Made by a program: the position numbers and the translations under genes. From SIG447 sp045577075 (GTDB lineage: Bacteria; Bacillota; Clostridia; UMGS1883; UMGS1540): 27,673 bases of DNA. Of the stretch, positions 22,714 to 27,673 are shown one piece after another (within the stretch, counting starts at the first letter, position 1; each line of letters opens with the position of its first letter). The notes under the pieces were generated by a model that made no database searches, was not told the origin of the DNA, and saw nothing but the letters and a program-made list of their open reading frames with translations. Where the stretch lies: contig JAZNHR010000028.1 in assembly GCA_045577075.1 (NCBI GenBank), positions 1-27,673 of the forward strand, read 5' to 3'.

Positions 22714-23577
22714 TTATTCAATGGAAAGTACTTTCCCCGTACCGCCTAAAGTCACGACTTTTTTAAAAATACCGGCGCGAAGAAGCTCGCCGATGCCGGG
22801 GCGAGCGAGGGCATCCTCTCGTCCCGTGCCGTGGAGAGAACAGATGACCCGAACGCCGGCATGGGAAAGGGCGCGAACGGCCATCTCGTCTTCCTCACTC
22901 CCCAGTTCGTCCGTAATCACGACTCTCGGGGACATACCGCGAAGGAGCATTTGCATGCCCTCTGCCTTCGGGCAGCCGTCATATACGTCCGTGAAAATTC
23001 CAACATCGTTTTGCGGCACACCCCTGTACATCGCGGCAATCTCGCCGCGCTCGTCCGCAATGCCTACCCGAAAACCGTATGCCCGGCTTCCAAGCTGCCT
23101 TGCAATATCCCGAAGGAGCGTGGTTTTTCCTGCGGCAGGGGGCGATACAATCAGGGTGTTATAGATATCGTTCCCATGCAGGAGGGAGGGCAAAACCTTG
23201 TCCGCCGCGCCCAAGATCTCGTGGGCAACGCGAAGATTTATAGAAGAAATATCGGTGAGAATACGCACCTTGCCGTTTTCCACCACCGTCCTGCCGCAAA
23301 AGCCTGCCCGATGACCGCCGGGCAATGTGACAAAGCCGTTTTTAAGCTCTTCTTGCCTTGCATACAGAGAATTTTGGCACATACGCCGTGCGGTGCTTTG
23401 CACTGTTTCGCCGGACAATATGGTTTTCCCTAAAACGGGATTTTTACCTGCAAGCACTACAAGGGGTGCTTCGGCACGCAGGCGAATTTCCTGTAAGGCG
23501 TCAAAGGAAACAGGCAGGGCGGAAAGCTCTGCAAAAATTTCAGACGGAAAAAAATATGAAAGGGACGATAAATTCAA
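22714..23577 (-). CDS. spoIIIAA: Stage III sporulation protein AA (SpoIIIAA) ATPase
   Basis: A 287-residue ATPase of the secretion-ATPase-like SpoIIIAA family. In spore formers it is thought to energise the SpoIIIA-SpoIIQ channel between mother cell and forespore. Visible features are the N-terminal IRLRAEAPLVVL, the linker FCGRTVVENGKV followed by DISSINLRVAHEILGAADKV, Walker A SPPAAGKTT (145-153, with AA where GC or GV is more usual) and Walker B VVITDELG (219-226). The start appears to be TTG 23577, about ten bases after GGAGG; no ATG is available. Unusually, none of spoIIIAB to spoIIIAH follows: the gene ends in a terminator against ymdB. It is divergent from lonB. The family call is firm; whether sporulation is intact cannot be judged here. 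Confidence 0.93.
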   Translation of the reverse strand: MNLSSLSYFFPSEIFAELSALPVSFDALQEIRLRAEAPLVVLAGKNPVLGKTILSGETVQSTARRMCQNSLYARQEELKNGFVTLPGGHRAGFCGRTVVENGKVRILTDISSINLRVAHEILGAADKVLPSLLHGNDIYNTLIVSPPAAGKTTLLRDIARQLGSRAYGFRVGIADERGEIAAMYRGVPQNDVGIFTDVYDGCPKAEGMQMLLRGMSPRVVITDELGSEEDEMAVRALSHAGVRVICSLHGTGREDALARPGIGELLRAGIFKKVVTLGGTGKVLSIE

Positions 23578-23641
23578 AATGGAAGTCCCTCCTTTCTTTC
23601 TATCACTATATGAAAGACGAAATTTTTCCAGAACACATCAT

Positions 23642-23671
23642 GACATATTTTTAAAACTGCGGCAAATACTA
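23642..23671 (+). promoter_or_regulatory. Possible forespore-type (sigma-F/G-like) promoter of lonB
   Basis: The string GACATA (23642-23647) lies 17 bases before AATACTA (23665-23671), and the -10 region as GCAAATACTA (23662-23671) fits nine of ten positions of the sigma-F pattern GGNRANAHTR as I recall it; ACATA fits four of five of GYWTA. Bacillus subtilis lonB is known to be expressed in the forespore under sigma-F, which makes the reading attractive. A sigma-A reading, ATGACA with 19-base spacing to AATACT, is possible but badly spaced. Confidence 0.4.
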
Positions 23672-23695
23672 TCGAAAAAAGCAGGAGGAAAGAAA

Positions 23696-25348
23696 ATGCT
23701 TTCTACGATATTACTTCTTTCGCAGTTTTGTTTTTCCGCCGTGACGGCGTGTTATTTTTATCATCTTCTCCGCTCGCAGAAAAGTGGCGAGAAGGGAATG
23801 GAAAAGGAATCAAGACGGGAACTGGAAAAGCTGCACAAAATGCGAAGTGTGCATCTCTCTGTCCCCCTTTCCGAAAAAACGCGGCCGACGTCTTTTGCAG
23901 AAATTCAGGGACAGCAGGACGGTCTTCGCGCCCTTCGGGCGGCACTTTGCGGCGAAAACCCACAGCACGTGTTGATTTACGGGCCACCGGGGGTAGGGAA
24001 AACGGCGGCGGCACGGGCAGCACTGCGGGAGGCAGCGCGAAATCCGGCGTCGCCCTTTGGAAGGGATGCAAAATTTGTAGAAATGGACGCGGCAACCCTA
24101 AGATATGACGAGCGTGGCATTGCCGACCCTCTCATCGGTTCCGTCCATGACCCTATCTATCAGGGTGCCGGTGCATACGGGCCGGGGGGCATCCCCCAGC
24201 CAAAGCCGGGGGCGGTTACAAAGGCGCACGGCGGCATCTTGTTTTTAGATGAAATCGGGGAACTGCCGCCCCTCCAGCTCAATAAGCTTTTAAAGGTGCT
24301 GGAGGACCGATGCGTGTACTTTGAAAGCGCGTATTACAGCCGCGAGAATAAAGACATTCCAAAGCACATTCACGATATGTTCCAAAACGGCTTGCCTGCA
24401 GATTTTCGCCTTGTGGGCGCGACGACGCGCTCCCCCGAAGAGCTTCCCCCTGCCCTTCGCTCGAGATGCGCCGAGGTGTTTTTTGACGCCCTTTCCGAAC
24501 CGGAAATTTTATCCATCGCCACCCTTGCCGCCAAGAAAAGCGGTTTTCAGGCGGAGGAAGCGGCAGTCGCGGCTGTGGCGGACTATGCCCAAAACGGACG
24601 GGATGCGGTAAACATCATTCAAACTGCCGGCAGCTTTGCCCGATGTGAGGGGCGGGGCGAGATTTCCAGAAGCGATGTGTTATGGGTGGCGGAGGCAGGA
24701 AGATATGCGCCGCGCCTTCGGGTAAAAAGCCGAAATCTCGGCAGAATCGGCACGGTGCGGGGTCTTGCGGTCATGGGGCTTTCGGAAGGGCTCACCATGG
24801 ATATAGAGGCGGTGGCGGTTTATAAAAAAGGGGAAGGAAATCTCACCATTACCGGTGCGTGCGAAACGGAGTGCATTACACTTGGGCAAAGACAGCTTTC
24901 CCGGCGCAGCACGGCCCTGTCCGCGGTGGAAAATGCCCTTTCCTTTTTGGAAAGCGTCTGCGGCGTTCAGGCGGCAGACTATCAAATCCACGTAAGCTTT
25001 CCCTCTTTTGCCATGGCGGACGGCCCTTCCGCAGGGCTTGCTGTCCTTGCCGCGCTGTACTCTGCGATTTTTTCTGTGCCCGTGCCGGATACAGTTGCCT
25101 TTACGGGGGAAATTACGCCTCGGGGTGCCGTGCTACCCGTCGGCGGTGTTCGGCAAAAGATAGCCGCGGCAGCATCTGCAGGCGTTTTGAAGGTATTCTT
25201 GCCTTATGAAAACAGCGAAAATTTACAGGATGCGGGCGTGGAAATCATACCTGTTTCGGGGGGCAGAGAATTTTTGTCGCGGCTGTTCGGCACGGAAAAA
25301 GGGGACGAGACTTTTCCAAAGGCGTGCAATCTTTCCCCCGTTTCCTGA
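23696..25348 (+). CDS. lonB: ATP-dependent protease LonB
   Basis: Membrane-anchored Lon-type protease of spore-forming Bacillota, 550 residues, almost the same length as the Bacillus enzyme. A hydrophobic anchor is at about 3-25 (LLLSQFCFSAVTACYFYHLL). The AAA+ domain follows with Walker A GPPGVGKT (96-103) and Walker B ILFLDEIG (181-188). The C-terminal protease domain has the Ser-Lys dyad S445 (ADGPSAGLA) and K488 (PVGGVRQK). The start ATG 23696 has GCAGGAGGAA upstream; the frame is open back to 23327 but that stretch covers the intergenic region and antisense spoIIIAA and is not used. It precedes lonA, as in Bacillus, but clpX is not upstream. The long open upstream frame is a GC-driven coincidence. 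Confidence 0.95.
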   Translation: MLSTILLLSQFCFSAVTACYFYHLLRSQKSGEKGMEKESRRELEKLHKMRSVHLSVPLSEKTRPTSFAEIQGQQDGLRALRAALCGENPQHVLIYGPPGVGKTAAARAALREAARNPASPFGRDAKFVEMDAATLRYDERGIADPLIGSVHDPIYQGAGAYGPGGIPQPKPGAVTKAHGGILFLDEIGELPPLQLNKLLKVLEDRCVYFESAYYSRENKDIPKHIHDMFQNGLPADFRLVGATTRSPEELPPALRSRCAEVFFDALSEPEILSIATLAAKKSGFQAEEAAVAAVADYAQNGRDAVNIIQTAGSFARCEGRGEISRSDVLWVAEAGRYAPRLRVKSRNLGRIGTVRGLAVMGLSEGLTMDIEAVAVYKKGEGNLTITGACETECITLGQRQLSRRSTALSAVENALSFLESVCGVQAADYQIHVSFPSFAMADGPSAGLAVLAALYSAIFSVPVPDTVAFTGEITPRGAVLPVGGVRQKIAAAASAGVLKVFLPYENSENLQDAGVEIIPVSGGREFLSRLFGTEKGDETFPKACNLSPVS

Positions 25349-25377
25349 AAATACACCGCGGAGTTTGGAAGAAACAC

Positions 25378-25406
25378 TTGAAATATGGGCGAAAATGCGT
25401 TATACT
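25378..25406 (+). promoter_or_regulatory. Sigma-A promoter of lonA
   Basis: TTGAAA (25378-25383) and TATACT (25401-25406) are separated by exactly 17 bases. It gives lonA its own start near 25413, independent of lonB. I see no CIRCE or CtsR heptad-type repeat around it, so heat-shock control by HrcA or CtsR is not evident. Confidence 0.8.
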
Positions 25407-25439
25407 GTAGAAAAGCAAAACAGAAAGGAGCGCATTTTC

Positions 25440-27673
25440 ATGCCTTTAGAGACCTTGACAATGCCGCTGATTCCCGTTCGCGGTATTGTCATTTTTCCAT
25501 ATATGGTTCTTCATTTTGACGTAGCACGCGATAAATCCATTGCGGCACTGGAAGCCGCTATGCAAAACGGACAAACTGCATTTTTAACAACACAAATTGA
25601 CGCCGCCGAAAACGAGCCCGGGAGGGACGGCCTTTACACGGTGGGCACAGTGGCAAAAATTCGCCAACTACTGCGCCTGCCGCAAAATTATGTCCGCGTT
25701 TTGGTGGAGGGACTGTACCGCGCAGAACTTCTAAACGTGGAAACGGACGGCGCATTTTATTCTTGCGAGGTCCGGCAGATTCGGTCCCTTCGAAGGGGGC
25801 TTACCTCGGTGGATACGGAGGCGGCAAGACGGGTGATAGACCGTCTTTTTGAAGAATACTTACAGCTAAACCCAAGGGCAAACGCAGATTTATACCGCAC
25901 CGTATCGGGGGAAAAGGAGTTCGGGAAGTATCTCGATTTCCTTGCCTCTAATTTCTTTGTGCGTGCTTCTGATAAACAGGCAATACTGGAAGAAAAGAAT
26001 GTAGCGGAGCGCGCAGAAAAGTTTATTGTGATTTTGGAGGGAGAGGTCGAAGTCTTGCGGACGGAAAACGCTATTGCCGGCAAAGTGCAGGAAAACCTTG
26101 CCCGGCAGCGAAAAGAAGCATACCTTCGAGAACAGATGCAGGTAATCTCCCGCGAACTTGGGGATGACTTTGACGAGGATATCACAAACTTTGAAAATAA
26201 AATTTATTCGAAGGCACTGCCGGACGAAGTGCGGGAAAAAGCGGAAAAGGAGCTTTTAAAGCTACGCCGCCAAAATCCGTCCTCACCGGTGGCACAGGTC
26301 ACATATACGTATTTGGAAACGCTGCTCCAGATGCCCTACGGCATTCGCTCCATGGAAAACGAAAATTTAAAGAAGGCAGAACGTATTTTGGCACGCGACC
26401 ATTATGGCCTCGAAAAAGTAAAAGAACGGCTGATGGAATATCTTGCCGTTCGAAAGCTTGCAGGCGATTTAAAGGGGCAGATTCTTTGCCTTGTGGGGCC
26501 GCCGGGTGTGGGGAAAACCTCCATCGTAAAGTCGGTAGCGGAAGCATTAGGACGAGAATACGTTCGTATTTCCCTCGGCGGCGTCCATGACGAAGCGGAT
26601 ATTCGCGGCCATAGAAAAACGTATATCGGCTCCATGCCCGGAAGAATTGCCGATGCCATTCGCCGCGCCGGAACGGAAAATCCCCTCGTACTCCTCGACG
26701 AAATTGATAAAATGGGGCAGGATTTTAAAGGCGACCCTGCGGCGGCACTTTTAGAGGTGTTAGACCCTGCCCAAAACCATACTTTTAGGGACCATTATCT
26801 GGAAGTTCCGTTTTCTCTTGAAAACGTTATGTTCATTACAACCGCAAACGACCGCGACAGGATTCCCCGCCCCTTATATGACCGCATGGAGGTCATTGAT
26901 ATTTCCGGCTACACCGAGGAAGAAAAGCTGGAAATCGGCATGCGGCATTTACTGCCGAAAAACCTGCAAATCCATGGTCTTGCGGACAAAAACGTGGCAG
27001 TGCGGCGAGATGCAGTGCGCAGTATCATTGCGCACTATACAAGAGAAGCCGGCGTTCGCCAGCTGGAAAGAGAAATTGCCCACCTTTGCCGTCGCGTGGC
27101 AGGGAAGGTTGCAGGCGGCGAAGAAAAAATCACCGTCACGGTGAAAAACATAGAGGAATTTTTAGGGAAATATAAATTTATTCGCGATATGGAAACTGGT
27201 AAAGCCGAGGTGGGCACCGCGTCTGGTCTTGCCTGGACGGCTGTGGGGGGCGAAACGCTTAGAATAGAGGTCGCCGTGATGCCCGGCACAGGGAAAACCC
27301 AGCTTACAGGTAGCCTTGGGGACGTGATGAAGGAATCCGCGTCGGCGGCAATCAGCTTTATCCGCACCCGTGCCGAGTCCCTGGGCATTGACCCCGATTT
27401 TTATAAAACGAAGGATTTACACATCCATGTGCCTGAGGGCGCAGTGCCAAAGGACGGCCCTTCTGCCGGCATTACCATGGCCACGGCAATTGCCTCGGCC
27501 TTGTCCCTTCGCCCTGTTTGCGGTGACATTGCCATGACGGGGGAGGTTACCCTTCGTGGAAAGGTTTTGCCCGTTGGCGGCATCAAGGAAAAGCTTTTGG
27601 CGGCCCATCGCCTTGGGAAGAAAACGGTGCTGATTCCAAAGGAAAACCTGCGGGATACGGCGGAATTACCGCC
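25440..27673 (+). CDS. lon: ATP-dependent protease LonA (partial, C-terminus beyond window)
   Basis: Cytoplasmic Lon protease that degrades misfolded and regulatory proteins. I translated the frame by hand: it is open from ATG 25440 through the right edge (744 codons), so only about 30-60 residues are missing. Residues 1-200 form the LON substrate-binding domain (LTMPLIPVRGIVIFPYMVLH), followed by a helical region with LREQMQVISRELGDD. The AAA+ domain has Walker A GPPGVGKT (353-360) and Walker B PLVLLDEIDKMG. The protease domain begins near GTASGLAWTAVGG (about 592) and holds the dyad S675 (KDGPSAGI) and K718 (GGIKEK). AAAGGAG lies ahead of the start, and a dedicated promoter is at 25378-25406. 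It follows lonB by 91 bases. Confidence 0.97.
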   Translation, partial: MPLETLTMPLIPVRGIVIFPYMVLHFDVARDKSIAALEAAMQNGQTAFLTTQIDAAENEPGRDGLYTVGTVAKIRQLLRLPQNYVRVLVEGLYRAELLNVETDGAFYSCEVRQIRSLRRGLTSVDTEAARRVIDRLFEEYLQLNPRANADLYRTVSGEKEFGKYLDFLASNFFVRASDKQAILEEKNVAERAEKFIVILEGEVEVLRTENAIAGKVQENLARQRKEAYLREQMQVISRELGDDFDEDITNFENKIYSKALPDEVREKAEKELLKLRRQNPSSPVAQVTYTYLETLLQMPYGIRSMENENLKKAERILARDHYGLEKVKERLMEYLAVRKLAGDLKGQILCLVGPPGVGKTSIVKSVAEALGREYVRISLGGVHDEADIRGHRKTYIGSMPGRIADAIRRAGTENPLVLLDEIDKMGQDFKGDPAAALLEVLDPAQNHTFRDHYLEVPFSLENVMFITTANDRDRIPRPLYDRMEVIDISGYTEEEKLEIGMRHLLPKNLQIHGLADKNVAVRRDAVRSIIAHYTREAGVRQLEREIAHLCRRVAGKVAGGEEKITVTVKNIEEFLGKYKFIRDMETGKAEVGTASGLAWTAVGGETLRIEVAVMPGTGKTQLTGSLGDVMKESASAAISFIRTRAESLGIDPDFYKTKDLHIHVPEGAVPKDGPSAGITMATAIASALSLRPVCGDIAMTGEVTLRGKVLPVGGIKEKLLAAHRLGKKTVLIPKENLRDTAELP

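Noticed and set aside
23578..23625. Sigma-E-type promoter for spoIIIAA
   Set aside because: CATATAGT resembles a sigma-E -10 on the minus strand, but no matching -35 is found 14-15 bases upstream, so I do not annotate it.
23327..23695. Long N-terminal extension of LonB
   Set aside because: It is antisense to spoIIIAA and covers the intergenic promoter region; a strong ribosome binding site and the expected membrane anchor place the start at 23696.
1..27673. CRISPR arrays, insertion sequences, prophage, toxin-antitoxin or defence genes
   Set aside because: No regularly spaced repeats, transposase or integrase motifs, or defence-like proteins were seen; all large frames are explained by recognisable chromosomal genes.

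Overview
The window looks like chromosome of an anaerobic, spore-forming-lineage member of the Bacillota, probably class Clostridia; I would not name a genus. The reasons are moderate GC content, strong AGGAGG-type ribosome binding sites, frequent TTG and GTG starts, near-consensus sigma-A promoters, an FMN riboswitch ahead of an ECF-type riboflavin transporter, a flavodiiron O2/NO reductase, GerMN lipoprotein domains, SpoIIIAA, and a LonB-LonA tandem. The DNA is densely coding with no gap above about 220 bases, and I see no rRNA, tRNA, CRISPR array, insertion sequence, prophage or pseudogene.

Layout. Positions 1-4168 (minus strand) hold a radical-SAM protein with its small DUF2344 partner, then an MreB/Mbl-type actin, an FMN riboswitch with attenuator, and the 5' part of ribU cut by the window edge. 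Positions 4311-9210 (plus) hold a tight uppP-ftsK-flavodiiron protein operon. A DacF-type D,D-carboxypeptidase (9260-10540, minus) is divergent from a plus-strand run at 10692-15444: response regulator, histidine kinase, double-GerMN lipoprotein, citrate synthase and a small zinc-ribbon protein. Positions 15489-18915 (minus) hold guaB, then behind its terminator an amidohydrolase and two half-size chromate-transporter-family proteins. A cation diffusion facilitator (19059-20177, plus) converges on an unknown lipoprotein (20213-20911, minus). A PHP-domain phosphoesterase and a YmdB-type phosphodiesterase (21073-22683, plus) converge on spoIIIAA (22714-23577, minus). lonB and lonA (23696 to the right edge, plus) finish the window, lonA lacking only its last few dozen codons.

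How the genes fit together. Much of the window concerns the cell envelope and its remodelling: MreB, UppP, DacF, the two-component system with its GerMN lipoprotein, and FtsK. A second theme is sporulation-lineage machinery: SpoIIIAA, LonB and GerMN domains. Convergent gene pairs are separated by compact, near-perfect palindromic terminators that should work in both directions, and most transcription units have a recognisable sigma-A promoter with exactly 17-bp spacing.

Novelty. I found no clearly undescribed system. The points most worth a second look are a spoIIIAA gene without the rest of the spoIIIA operon beside it, a possible forespore-type promoter before lonB, a flavodiiron protein carrying its own flavin reductase and rubredoxin domains, a riboflavin riboswitch that starts within about nine bases of the mreB-family stop codon, and the envelope-sensing operon that continues into citrate synthase.
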